A DNA stretch of 64,000 nt, taken from contig NZ_JAJEPR010000001.1 of the NCBI RefSeq assembly GCF_020686945.1, positions 124,001 through 188,000 on the forward strand, written 5' to 3'. A program made the position numbers and the translations under genes. This document shows positions 51,135-60,128 of this stretch, in pieces. The notes under the pieces are model-generated. The model saw only the letters and a program-made list of their open reading frames with translations. It did no database searches and was not told the DNA's origin. Every line of letters begins with the position of its first letter. The stretch's first letter is position 1. This stretch comes from Limivivens faecihominis (GTDB lineage: Bacteria; Bacillota; Clostridia; Lachnospirales; Lachnospiraceae).

Positions 51135-52841
51135 ATGGATAAAAGGGAAAGAAACGATATTTTCCGGGTTCTGGATGAAGAGACCCTGAAAAACAGCAAG
51201 AAAGATGTCCGATCCAGAAGCTTTCTTTTTCCGAAGCGGATTCTCTGGACTGCAGGACAGGTAGAAAACAGCCGGAGGCTTCTGGAAAAAGAGGAAATGC
51301 AGATTTCTCTGGCGGCTCACGAGCCCTGTATTCTGAAAAATGAAAAAGGAGAGAAGGCCTCCATCCTTCTGGATTACGGAATTGAGATCCATGGCGGAAT
51401 CTCTCTTCTGGCCTGGCTGGACAGCACCAAAAGAGGGGCAAAGGTCCGGGTCCGTTTCGGGGAATCCGCAGCGGAGGCTATGAGTGAGCTGGGGGGTAAG
51501 ACCAATGCCACGAACGACCACGCCAGAAGAGATCTGGTGGTGGAAGTCGGAATGATGAGCATGAATCCCATTGGAGAAACGGGTTTCCGTTTTGTGCGGA
51601 TTGATCTTCTGGAGCCGGAGGCTGTACTGGTGATCAAGAGCATCTGTGCGGTCATGCTCTATAAGGATGTTCCTTACCGGGGAAGCTTTTCCTGCAGCGA
51701 TCCACTGCTGAACCGGATCTGGGATGTGGGCGCTTATACGGTTCATTTGAATATGCAGGAATATATCTGGGACGGAATCAAGAGGGACCGCCTTGTCTGG
51801 GTAGGCGACATGCATCCGGAGGTTACGACGATCAAGGCGGTATTCGGAGAGGACGATGCGGTGGAGAAAAGTCTGGATTTTATCCGGAAGGAAACGCCGC
51901 TTCCGGGCTGGATGAACAATATGGCCAGCTATTCCATGTGGTATGTCATTATTGTGCATGACTGGTTTTTCTATACGGGAAAGAAAGAATTTCTGGAAAA
52001 ACAGAAGGATTACTTAAAAGGAGTCGCTGATCTGCTCTCTGCCCATATCGATAAGAAGGGGCAGGACACGGTGAAGGAAGGAAGATTTCTGGACTGGCCT
52101 TCCGAGGGGAAAAAGAAGATTGTGGATGCCGGCGTACAGGCGATTCATATCTGGGCGGCGGAAAGTCTGAAAGAAATTTTTGAGATTCTCGGGGAAAAAG
52201 ACCGGGCAGCTCAGTGTGAGGAAGACCTGAAACGTCTCCGTTCCTATGAGACCGATCCGGAGGATTACAAACAGGCGGCAGCGCTTCTCGTTATGGTCGG
52301 AGCGAAGGATGCGAAGGAAACCAACGAAAAGCTGCTGAAAACAGGCGGAGCCAAGGGCATGTCTACCTTTATGGGATATTATATTCTGACTGCCCGGGCG
52401 ATGGCCGGCGACTATGAGGGCTGTCTGGAGGCGATCCGGGAATACTGGGGCGGTATGCTGAGTCTGGGAGCAACGACCTTCTGGGAAGATTTTGATGTGG
52501 ATTGGATGAAAGACGCAGCGCGTATTGATGAACTGCCGAAGGAAGGCCAGATCGACGTCCACGGCGCTTACGGCCGCTTCTGCTACAAGGGCTACCGCCA
52601 CAGCCTCTGCCATGGCTGGGCCAGCGGCGTAACTCCCTGGCTGTCAGAGAATGTCTTGGGCGTTAAGATTCTGGAGCCGGGCTGTAAAAAAATCAAAGTG
52701 GAGCCGCATCTGGGCGATCTTGAATGGGCAAAAGGAACTTATCCCACTCCCTACGGAGAAATCACAGTTTCTCATGTAAAACAGGCGGACGGCAGCATCG
52801 AGACGACAGTGGACGCACCGGAAGAAATTGAAGTCCTATAA
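51135..52841 (+). CDS. Alpha-L-rhamnosidase, GH78 family
   Basis: Intracellular (no signal peptide) hydrolase predicted to release terminal L-rhamnose. 568 residues, ATG at 51135 with AAAGGAG upstream. The N-terminal ~180 residues form beta-sandwich domains with EIHGGISLLAW and GFRFVRIDLL. The catalytic (alpha/alpha)6 barrel follows, with the GH78 motif DGIKRDRLVWVGDMHPE near residue 213 supplying the acid and substrate-binding residues. SLGATTFWEDFD and HSLCHGWASGVTPWLSENVLG lie near the C-terminus before a final beta domain. It is shorter than many GH78 enzymes (700-1000 residues). Confidence 0.88.
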   Translation: MDKRERNDIFRVLDEETLKNSKKDVRSRSFLFPKRILWTAGQVENSRRLLEKEEMQISLAAHEPCILKNEKGEKASILLDYGIEIHGGISLLAWLDSTKRGAKVRVRFGESAAEAMSELGGKTNATNDHARRDLVVEVGMMSMNPIGETGFRFVRIDLLEPEAVLVIKSICAVMLYKDVPYRGSFSCSDPLLNRIWDVGAYTVHLNMQEYIWDGIKRDRLVWVGDMHPEVTTIKAVFGEDDAVEKSLDFIRKETPLPGWMNNMASYSMWYVIIVHDWFFYTGKKEFLEKQKDYLKGVADLLSAHIDKKGQDTVKEGRFLDWPSEGKKKIVDAGVQAIHIWAAESLKEIFEILGEKDRAAQCEEDLKRLRSYETDPEDYKQAAALLVMVGAKDAKETNEKLLKTGGAKGMSTFMGYYILTARAMAGDYEGCLEAIREYWGGMLSLGATTFWEDFDVDWMKDAARIDELPKEGQIDVHGAYGRFCYKGYRHSLCHGWASGVTPWLSENVLGVKILEPGCKKIKVEPHLGDLEWAKGTYPTPYGEITVSHVKQADGSIETTVDAPEEIEVL

Positions 52842-52868
52842 TTTCAGAAAGAGAAGGTATCCTGACAT

Positions 52869-55445
52869 ATGAATACAGAAAAAAGCTACCTTTGTCCGCT
52901 TTTCTGGCAGCATCATGAGGAGGAAGCGGTACTGAGAGAAGAACTTCAGCGGATGAAGGAAAACGGAATCGGCGGCTTTATTGTGGAGGCCAGACCCCAT
53001 CCGGATTATCTGGAGGAAAACTGGTGGAAGGATCTGACGATTCTTCTGGACGAGGCGAAAAAGCTGGACATGGAGATGTGGATTTTTGACGACGGCGATT
53101 ATCCCAGCGGAAAAGCAAACGGTCTCCTGGTGAAAAAATATCCGGAGCTTACCAAGCGGTATATGGCCGTTCAGAGCATCGACGCCCTGGGTCCGGCGAA
53201 AAGCCGCTCCGTCCTCATTGATGCGTGGCTGCGTCCAGAGGAAGAACTTCTCTGTGTGCTGGCAGGAAAACGTATCGACCATAAAGACCGCTTCGATGGA
53301 GATACGCTTATCGACCTTTCAGACTATGTGAAAAACGGAATCCTGTACTGGGATATCCCGGAGGGAGAGTGGCGGATTTTCGTTATCAAGATTACGAAAA
53401 ACGGAGGCGAGGAATGGACGAAAGATTATCTGAACCCCTGCGATCCCGAGGGCACCAGGGCCTACCTGGATCTGATCTATGAGGAACATTACCGTCATTT
53501 CAAGGATGAGTTCGGAAAGACGATAAAGGGCTTTTTCACCGATGAGCCAAGATTTGGAAACTGCCAGGGATATGATAAGAACATCGGAAGCGACATGGTG
53601 CTCCCCTGGTCAAAGACGCTGCTTGCAGAGCTTTCCGACTATGGCATGGGAGACATGAAGCGTTATCTTCCGGCGCTCTGGTTTGACTGCGGCGAGAAAA
53701 CACCGGATGTACGCTATGCATACATGGATACGGTTTCCAGAAGATTTCAGAAGTATTTTGTCGGACAGCTCGGAGACTGGTGCAGAGCCCATCAGGTCCG
53801 GCTGATCGGCCATGTGGTGGAAGAAAACGGCGCCCACGCAAGGCTTGGCTATGGTTCTGGCCACTATTTCCGTTCCATGGATGGAATGGACACAGCAGGA
53901 ATCGACGTGGTCAATAACATTTATCCGGGAAGAACGGAAGGAAATTTCTGGACCGCCTTTAATAATTACGATACGACCTTTAACCACTGGGGACTTTCCA
54001 AGATGGCGAGCTCCAGTGCGAACCTGGATGCGAAGAAACAGGGAAATTCCATCTGTGAGGCCTTCGGCGCTTATGGCTGGTCCGAGGGACTCAAAGCGAT
54101 GAAGTGGATCACAGATGCCATGTGCGTCCGCGGAATTAACCATATCGTCCCCCATGCTTTTTCACCGGCCAAATTCCCGGCTCCAGACTGCCCGCCGCAC
54201 TTCTATGCGAGAGGCCTGAATCCCCAGTTCCGGGCGTTTCATCAGTGGTCGGCCTATACAAACCGCGTCTGCGACCGGATCTCCGGAGGAAAGCATATCG
54301 CTCCGGCGGCGGTTCTCTACCATGCGGAGGCCGAGTGGGGAGGAAAATATCAGCCCTTCGAGGAAGTCGTCAAGCTCCTCATGCAGAATCAGATCGACTG
54401 TGAGGTGGTCTGGAGTGATATTCTGACAGACCGGGAAAAAAGCAGTATGAAAGACGGAATGCTTCAGATCAACAGCGAGTCCTTCCGGGTACTGGTTGTG
54501 CCCTACGCAGAATATCTTCCCCACGGGCTGACCGAGCGGCTGCGGGAGCTGGCAGAGGAAGGCCTGCCTGTGATTTTCCTGAAAGATTATCCGAAAAGAA
54601 GCTATTTTGGCAGTGAATTTATTCCCCGGGACGGCATGCTGAGATGCGATGAGGAAACGCTGATTCCGTTGCTCGAGAGCCTGAATATCAAGGATATCAT
54701 CCCGCTGGAAAAGAAAGAACATCTGGCTTATTATCATTATCGGAAGGGAAGCATTGACCGGTACTTCTTTGTCAACGAAGGTCTGACGGACACAATCTCC
54801 GTTCAGATCCGCTTCCATGATAACCGGGAAGCCTGCTTCTATGATCCGATGTCAGGCGAGCTTCTGAAAGCAGAGCAGAGAGTTTTCTTAAGCGGTGAGG
54901 AAGAAGGAAGAGAAGTGAAGCTGCTCCTCCGCCCCTATGAGTCGATTTTCGTTGTGTTTGGGGAAAACACAGAGGCTTGTGTGGAAAACAGGAAGATGAA
55001 AGAGACAATCGGGTGGAATATTCTCGGGCTTCCGGAGAGCGGCTGGTCCATGGAAAGCAGCAGCTATGATACTTATCCGGCCTTTAAAGCAGTGGAGGAG
55101 CATACGCTCTGCGATCTCTCAGCTCCGGATAAAATGCCGGACTTTTCCGGAACGATCCGTTATCGCCTGCATTTTGATGGCGCAGAGGCCCGGGAGGCAG
55201 TGCTCTCGCTGGGAGAAGTCTATGAGACGGCGATCGTATGGCTGAATGGTCAGAAAGTCGGAGAGGCGATCTGCCCGCCCTATCGTTTTTATCTGCCGGA
55301 AGGAAGTCTTCTTCCAGGAGAAAACGAGATCGTGGTGGAGGTCATCAACACCCTGGAAAAGGCCCATCACGAGAATCCCTTCGACCGCTACTGGGTACAG
55401 GAGCCCACGGGACTTTTGGGACCGATAGAGATTCTGTGGAAATAG
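52869..55445 (+). CDS. GH106-like glycoside hydrolase
   Basis: 858 residues, ATG at 52869, no signal peptide; GAGAAGG precedes it. The N-terminal barrel opens FWQHHEEEAVLREELQRMKENGIGGFIVEA and contains MWIFDDGDYPSGKANG and KGFFTDEPRFG, which I associate with the GH106 (alpha-L-rhamnosidase-type) family. HVVEENGAHARLGYGSGHYF and a C-terminal galactose-binding-like beta-sandwich (LSLGEVYETAIVWLNGQKVG) follow. The start lies 27 bases after the GH78 gene, so both act on the same imported glycan. The exact linkage cannot be read from sequence. Confidence 0.8.
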   Translation: MNTEKSYLCPLFWQHHEEEAVLREELQRMKENGIGGFIVEARPHPDYLEENWWKDLTILLDEAKKLDMEMWIFDDGDYPSGKANGLLVKKYPELTKRYMAVQSIDALGPAKSRSVLIDAWLRPEEELLCVLAGKRIDHKDRFDGDTLIDLSDYVKNGILYWDIPEGEWRIFVIKITKNGGEEWTKDYLNPCDPEGTRAYLDLIYEEHYRHFKDEFGKTIKGFFTDEPRFGNCQGYDKNIGSDMVLPWSKTLLAELSDYGMGDMKRYLPALWFDCGEKTPDVRYAYMDTVSRRFQKYFVGQLGDWCRAHQVRLIGHVVEENGAHARLGYGSGHYFRSMDGMDTAGIDVVNNIYPGRTEGNFWTAFNNYDTTFNHWGLSKMASSSANLDAKKQGNSICEAFGAYGWSEGLKAMKWITDAMCVRGINHIVPHAFSPAKFPAPDCPPHFYARGLNPQFRAFHQWSAYTNRVCDRISGGKHIAPAAVLYHAEAEWGGKYQPFEEVVKLLMQNQIDCEVVWSDILTDREKSSMKDGMLQINSESFRVLVVPYAEYLPHGLTERLRELAEEGLPVIFLKDYPKRSYFGSEFIPRDGMLRCDEETLIPLLESLNIKDIIPLEKKEHLAYYHYRKGSIDRYFFVNEGLTDTISVQIRFHDNREACFYDPMSGELLKAEQRVFLSGEEEGREVKLLLRPYESIFVVFGENTEACVENRKMKETIGWNILGLPESGWSMESSSYDTYPAFKAVEEHTLCDLSAPDKMPDFSGTIRYRLHFDGAEAREAVLSLGEVYETAIVWLNGQKVGEAICPPYRFYLPEGSLLPGENEIVVEVINTLEKAHHENPFDRYWVQEPTGLLGPIEILWK

Positions 55446-55651
55446 TAAAACGGACATGTCGCCTACCGGCGACATTACCATATATAAAAAACAGCTGTTT
55501 CGCGCCTGTGGCGCTCCCACAGCTGCCGACCGCATTCGTAATCCGGGCTATCGCCCTACTTACTCATACGGTCTAGCCCGTCCGATATCCATGAATTCGC
55601 TCATGCAAGCATGGCTTATTCATGGCTGCCGTCCGGGACTTTCATAGTAAA
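55446..55651. repeat. Highly structured intergenic region of unknown nature
   Basis: Four dyads in about 175 bp: ATGTCGCC-TACC-GGCGACAT (55456-55475); CAGCTG...GCGCC-TGT-GGCGC...CAGCTG (55492-55525); CGGGCTA (55544) with TAGCCCG (55574); and CCATGAAT...CATGC-AA-GCATG...ATTCATGG (55589-55625). No plausible gene is seen. It could be a non-coding RNA or a repeat-family element. Confidence 0.5.
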
Positions 55652-55654
55652 ATA

Positions 55655-55695
55655 AAAAAGGATGAGACGAAAGAAAAGGTCTCATCCTCTTTTTT
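55655..55695. terminator. Bidirectional intrinsic terminator
   Basis: AGGATGAGAC (55659-55668) pairs with GTCTCATCCT (55679-55688), with an A-run before and a T-run after. It separates the two convergent GH106-like genes. Confidence 0.92.
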
Positions 55696-55704
55696 AGATC
55701 TTTT

Positions 55705-58700
55705 TTATTTCTCTGTTACCACGGGGCTTATGAGAATGCCGCTGGGTTTCAGCTGATATTCATAAGCCCAGGCAGCGCCGGTGGTGCGCCAGTAGTTCGG
55801 TCCGCCCCAGGTAGCGGTGTGGTCGCAGTTGTGGAGGCCGCCGAAGGTGTTGGCGCGGTTTCCGAAGGAGGTGATGGAGAGAAGGTGCTCTCCCGGCTTC
55901 ACCTCATCGATGGTAAGGCTGTAGGGCGAGAAAGCGATCCGTCCTTTGTCCTCGCCATCCAGAGCAACCTTGATAACCGGGCAGCGGAACTGGGTAGCTT
56001 CGATCTTAAGGCTGCAGGGTTTGTCTACGGTAATGGGAACCTGATAGGTGAGGTTTCCGCCATAGAACGGAAGGCCCTGGGAGCAGATATCTCCGAAGGT
56101 CAGCCGGGTTACAGGCTCGGTGATCACTGCGGTCTGACCGGCTGTGCGGACACCGAAATTGCCCAGAAGATAAAGTGCTTCCACATTAAATTTATTGTAG
56201 TAAGGCATCTTAAGTTCCAGGACATTCTCCCCGGGTTTTAAGTCGGGAAGAGCGACAGTTTTAATCGCGGGATCGACATAATAGCCGGTTATTTTGGAGG
56301 GAACCGGTTCTCCATTTAAGATCAGCGTGGTTTCGTCGGCATTTTCCAGGGCCAGCGAGGGCGCTTTCACAGTGATTTCCGACTGGATATGGAAACGGAG
56401 CGCGAGATGATGACGGATCTCTTCTGTTTCCGGATGTACCCAGGGTTGCGGGAAGGCTTCTGTACGGAGGGGATAACCGACCAGCGCACGGAATTTGTTG
56501 TCGATCCGGAGGATTTCATCCTTTTTCTGCCAGGGACCGTCGTCAAACTGTGCTTCCGCCAGATCGAGAATCAGTACGTTGGGCTCTTCGAGGGTGACGT
56601 CCATAAGCTCCGGAAGCGTAAGGGTTGTCTCCGGGGCAGCGGTTTCCTGAACGGTTTCTGCGGAAACGCCGGCATCGCAGGCGGGAGTCAGAAGGTAAAG
56701 GAGAGAGTCGTGGTCGTACACGGTCTCATGGATCAAAGTATTTCCGCCGTTCTGCTCAAAGGGAACCTCGCGGATCTCTCCGGTCATGGCATCGTAGAGG
56801 GTCGGACGGTAATTGCCTTTTATTTTGATAAGGAGTTCTTCTTTCCTCGGAAGATCCGGATTGGGCATCTTGTTGCAGTGAGAGAGGAAGAGCCACTTGT
56901 TGTCTCCGTCGTTCCGGAGCTGGGAGAGCATATTTCTGACCCGAAGGCCGGAATCATTATGGACATCGATGCTGCGGTAAGGCGCCAGAGCCGTCAGCAG
57001 GGTATTTTCTGCAAACACAATCTTCTCACAGGTGTCCGCGAAAGCGGAAACTTCTTTAGAGGGCAGGGCATCCACATGGCTGGGGATGGTTCCGGTGAAA
57101 ATGACATGGCCGCCTTTGGCCTGGAAAGCTTTCAGGCGATCCAGTGTGGTTTTCCGTAAGGTGACACAGTTGGGAACAACGATCACGTCGTATTTCATTT
57201 TTCCAATGAGGAAATCACCTTCGGAGGTCAGCATTTCCTCGGGAGTCTGATCCTTCCAGAGGGATTCGGAGATGAAGTCAAAATCGATCAGGCCGTAGAG
57301 CAGCCATTCGGTAAGCTTCTGGAAATTGTAATCCATCTCCTGGCGGATGCCGGCGGTTTGCTCCCGGGCGCCCCAGTAGAGCCAGTAGGATTCCACGGGA
57401 TGAACCACGCCGACCTCCACCTCGGCAGAACCGCGGGTGAGAGCGGTATTCAGGCGGCCGAAATAGTCCTCGATCAGGTGATATTCCCTGTACCAGGGGG
57501 ACTGGTAGCTGATGGAAGCCGGGTAATCTCGTTTGGCTTCTCCTGCCATGGAGGTCCAAGCCAGATGGTGGACGCGGATCGTGACACCGAGGGCAGCCTG
57601 CCAGTCACCTGCCAGCTTATGGCCGCGGAAATCAAAATCCCAGTTGGTAACGCCGTAGAGTTCGCTGAGCATACCCTCGTAGCCAAACTGATGGACAGCG
57701 CTTTCAGCCTGCTTGGCAGTGGTCAGCTCTCTGGAATCGCAGAGCATATCGATGCCGGGAAGATCGAAGGAGCGGTAGGAACGCATAGCCTCGCCGAGAG
57801 CGGCAGTCTGGGAAGCCAGGGTGGGCTCCTCCATCATATGACCGGTAAGGGCGATTCCGTGCTCATGGCACCAGCCGCCGATGTTGTCGGCAAAGGCGTT
57901 GGCGAAGCGCTCACAGATATGGTCATGATAGTGATAGCGGTTTGCAGATACCCGGCCGTCGGGAAGCTCCCAGATACATTCCGGGAAGGTATCAAAGAAA
58001 TCGGAACCGTAAGCGGCCTTGTAGGTCTCGTTGAAATCGTCCGTGTAGGGCAGGACAACCTTCTTTTTTTCCTCGGCAAAGCCCAGGGTGGACTTGTGGC
58101 AGAACTGCGGTTCGTCCGTAAAGATCGAAGGAATCGTGTCGCCGAAGGAATCGCCGAGCTCCCGGTAGTACGCCTCATGGGTGATCTCGATGAATTTGTC
58201 CATTGCCCTGGGATTGAGGGTATCGACATAAGCCTCATCGTTGAACCAGGCGTTATCGCCGGAGATTTCCCGATAGAGATACCAGGTCTCAAAGCCTTCG
58301 GGCACCGGAGCTTCCGCGGAGAGGCGGTGGTACTTGGTCAGATAGCCGTTTTCCAGGCGGATGGCGTATTTGCCAAGGAACTCCCGGTTTCCGCTGCTGA
58401 TGGCTCTTGCGGAGGAGCCGCCCTCCTCGGCTTTTACCTCTTCATGGAGAGGAAGTTCTTCCGGGGAAAAGACCAGAAAGCGCTGACGGAATGCAGGGTC
58501 TTTTGTCACAAGACCGCCTGCGTAGCCGGAGGGCCAGCGGTCCTCGTCATAAAGCCAGGTAATCATGCCAAGCTCATTGCTTTTTTCATGGGAATAATGA
58601 ACCATCTCCATAAATTCTTTACCGAGATAGGGAAGGTCCATGCCGGTACGGCTGTGAATATGGGCGCCGCCCATGCCCATCTTTTTTAAAGCGTTTAAGG

Positions 58701-58827
58701 TACGGTCCACATCTTCTTTTGACACCTTGCAGTTCCATGCCCAGAAAGGCGTTCCGCGGTATTCGCTGGTCGGGTTCTGAAAGAGTTTGGGATCAAGGGA
58801 AGAAGTCTGGTTTTTCTTGTATAACAT
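55705..58827 (-). CDS. Large GH106-like glycoside hydrolase
   Basis: 1040 residues from the ATG at 58827, eight bases after AAAGGAG on the minus strand; the frame opens 70 codons earlier in AT-rich non-coding DNA. No signal peptide. The N-terminal barrel carries FWAWNCKVSKEDVDRTLNALKKMGMGGAHIHSR, then WLYDEDRWPSGYAGG and PSIFTDEPQF, the same landmarks as the 858-residue enzyme, so the two are distant paralogues. Later parts hold a catalytic-domain HGIALTGHMMEEPTL and several beta-sandwich domains ending WRTTGAAWAYEYQLKP. Expected to act on rhamnose- or related deoxysugar-linked glycans with its neighbours. Confidence 0.8.
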   Translation of the reverse strand: MLYKKNQTSSLDPKLFQNPTSEYRGTPFWAWNCKVSKEDVDRTLNALKKMGMGGAHIHSRTGMDLPYLGKEFMEMVHYSHEKSNELGMITWLYDEDRWPSGYAGGLVTKDPAFRQRFLVFSPEELPLHEEVKAEEGGSSARAISSGNREFLGKYAIRLENGYLTKYHRLSAEAPVPEGFETWYLYREISGDNAWFNDEAYVDTLNPRAMDKFIEITHEAYYRELGDSFGDTIPSIFTDEPQFCHKSTLGFAEEKKKVVLPYTDDFNETYKAAYGSDFFDTFPECIWELPDGRVSANRYHYHDHICERFANAFADNIGGWCHEHGIALTGHMMEEPTLASQTAALGEAMRSYRSFDLPGIDMLCDSRELTTAKQAESAVHQFGYEGMLSELYGVTNWDFDFRGHKLAGDWQAALGVTIRVHHLAWTSMAGEAKRDYPASISYQSPWYREYHLIEDYFGRLNTALTRGSAEVEVGVVHPVESYWLYWGAREQTAGIRQEMDYNFQKLTEWLLYGLIDFDFISESLWKDQTPEEMLTSEGDFLIGKMKYDVIVVPNCVTLRKTTLDRLKAFQAKGGHVIFTGTIPSHVDALPSKEVSAFADTCEKIVFAENTLLTALAPYRSIDVHNDSGLRVRNMLSQLRNDGDNKWLFLSHCNKMPNPDLPRKEELLIKIKGNYRPTLYDAMTGEIREVPFEQNGGNTLIHETVYDHDSLLYLLTPACDAGVSAETVQETAAPETTLTLPELMDVTLEEPNVLILDLAEAQFDDGPWQKKDEILRIDNKFRALVGYPLRTEAFPQPWVHPETEEIRHHLALRFHIQSEITVKAPSLALENADETTLILNGEPVPSKITGYYVDPAIKTVALPDLKPGENVLELKMPYYNKFNVEALYLLGNFGVRTAGQTAVITEPVTRLTFGDICSQGLPFYGGNLTYQVPITVDKPCSLKIEATQFRCPVIKVALDGEDKGRIAFSPYSLTIDEVKPGEHLLSITSFGNRANTFGGLHNCDHTATWGGPNYWRTTGAAWAYEYQLKPSGILISPVVTEK

Positions 58828-58976
58828 CACGATACTCCTTTCGTAAAATAGTAGCATTTTTTTGATTATATCATAAAAACTTACAAAAAAATATACACAG
58901 GAAGCGAGAAAAGTGTGGTGTTTTTCTAAAAAAAGAGCTATAGTTAAATGAAAAGAAACGAAAAGAGAAAAAGAGT

Positions 58977-59975
58977 ATGAATGCAAAATTACTGGACAGT
59001 CAGCTTCGGAAGCTGACGGATGAAGAGATAGAGGCAAGAGACGGAAAAGAGACGGATTACAGCGGCTTTCAGTTCATTGAGGACAGTGGAAAAAATTATT
59101 TCCTGATGACGAAGGGCGAAAATATCTATCACCCTTATATCTCGTTTATGCCTCACAAGAGATTTATTCCCGTGAAACCCCATGTGCATGAATGGATTGA
59201 ATTGGGTTATATGTATTCGGGTTCCTGCATACAGCTGATCAATGGGGAGAAGCAGGTGAAACTGGAAAAAGGGCAGGTGATTTTTCTGGATACGGACTGC
59301 ATGCATTCCATTGGAAATACCGGGGAAGATGATATCATGATCAATTTTCTGTTTGAAAAAGAATATTTCAATGAACGGTTTTTCAGCCATTTTTCCAAAG
59401 AAAATATTCTTTTACAGTTTCTGCTGAATGCGATTTCCGAGAAGAAAATCCATGATAACTTTATCCTGTTTCATTCGGAGAGAAGCACCCGGATTCAACT
59501 TTTCATGCAGGAACTGATCATTGAATTTCTGGGCTCTCCGGCGGAGAGTTCGGTGGATGTAATCGACAATCTGGTGAATCTGATTTTTCTGGAGCTGGTG
59601 AAGGTCTATCACTCGGATCTGGTGACTTCCCAGCTGAATCTGGGAAAAGGAAAATGTATGGCGGTCATGAAATATATCGAGGCCAACTACAGGAACTGCA
59701 CGCTGGAGTCTGTGGCGGAGATGTTCAATATGAATCCCAATTATCTTTCCGGCATGCTGAAGAAAAACACGGGGTATTCTTTTAAGGAGATGATTCAGCA
59801 CTACCGCTTCATTTATGTGACGACAATGTTGAAAAATACGGCTCAGCCTGTGGATCAGATCATTCTCTGGGCTGGGTACGAGAATACGACCTATTTCTAT
59901 AAGAAGTTTCGGGAGCAGTACGGCTGTACCCCGAAGCAGTATCGGAAGGAACACCAGAGTGTAAAAACCTCTTGA
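58977..59975 (+). CDS. AraC-family regulator of the rhamnoside locus (2)
   Basis: 332 residues, ATG at 58977 behind an AAAAGAG site. The N-terminal cupin domain has KPHVHEWIELGYMYSGSC and FLDTDCMHSIGNTG. The C-terminal helix-turn-helix pair is LESVAEMFNMNPNYLSGMLKKNTG and VDQIILWAGYENTTYFYKKFREQYG. The gene is divergent from the 1040-residue glycosidase with 149 bases between starts, so it most likely activates that gene. It is a different subgroup from the AraC at 45517, giving the locus two sensors. Confidence 0.88.
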   Translation: MNAKLLDSQLRKLTDEEIEARDGKETDYSGFQFIEDSGKNYFLMTKGENIYHPYISFMPHKRFIPVKPHVHEWIELGYMYSGSCIQLINGEKQVKLEKGQVIFLDTDCMHSIGNTGEDDIMINFLFEKEYFNERFFSHFSKENILLQFLLNAISEKKIHDNFILFHSERSTRIQLFMQELIIEFLGSPAESSVDVIDNLVNLIFLELVKVYHSDLVTSQLNLGKGKCMAVMKYIEANYRNCTLESVAEMFNMNPNYLSGMLKKNTGYSFKEMIQHYRFIYVTTMLKNTAQPVDQIILWAGYENTTYFYKKFREQYGCTPKQYRKEHQSVKTS

Positions 59976-60001
59976 CAGAACGAAAAACTCAATGTTAGAA
60001 T
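59972..60001 (+). promoter_or_regulatory. Promoter of the MATE gene
   Basis: Perfect TTGACA (59972-59977, overlapping the AraC stop), 18-nt spacer, TAGAAT (59996-60001). Transcription would start near 60008, leaving a ~120-nt leader with a terminator hairpin. Confidence 0.65.
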
Positions 60002-60061
60002 GTAAGTCCAAAACCATGCTATATGGAGTGGATTTTTCTAAAGCAGACGCTTTATTTTTCG

Positions 60062-60100
60062 CCACACAGCCCCGGATGACCTGACTGTGTGGTATTTTTT
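60062..60100 (+). terminator. Terminator hairpin in the MATE leader (possible attenuator)
   Basis: CCACACAG (60062-60069) pairs with CTGTGTGG (60085-60092), followed by TATTTTTTT. It sits between the promoter at 59972 and the MATE start at 60129, so it is either the AraC terminator or a regulated attenuator. Confidence 0.8.
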
Positions 60101-60128
60101 TGTGCAAAATTCAATTTGGGAGGTAAAA

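Noticed and set aside
55456..55647. 63-residue reading frame in the structured intergenic region
   Set aside because: No ribosome binding site, atypical composition, and the DNA is constrained by overlapping dyads instead.
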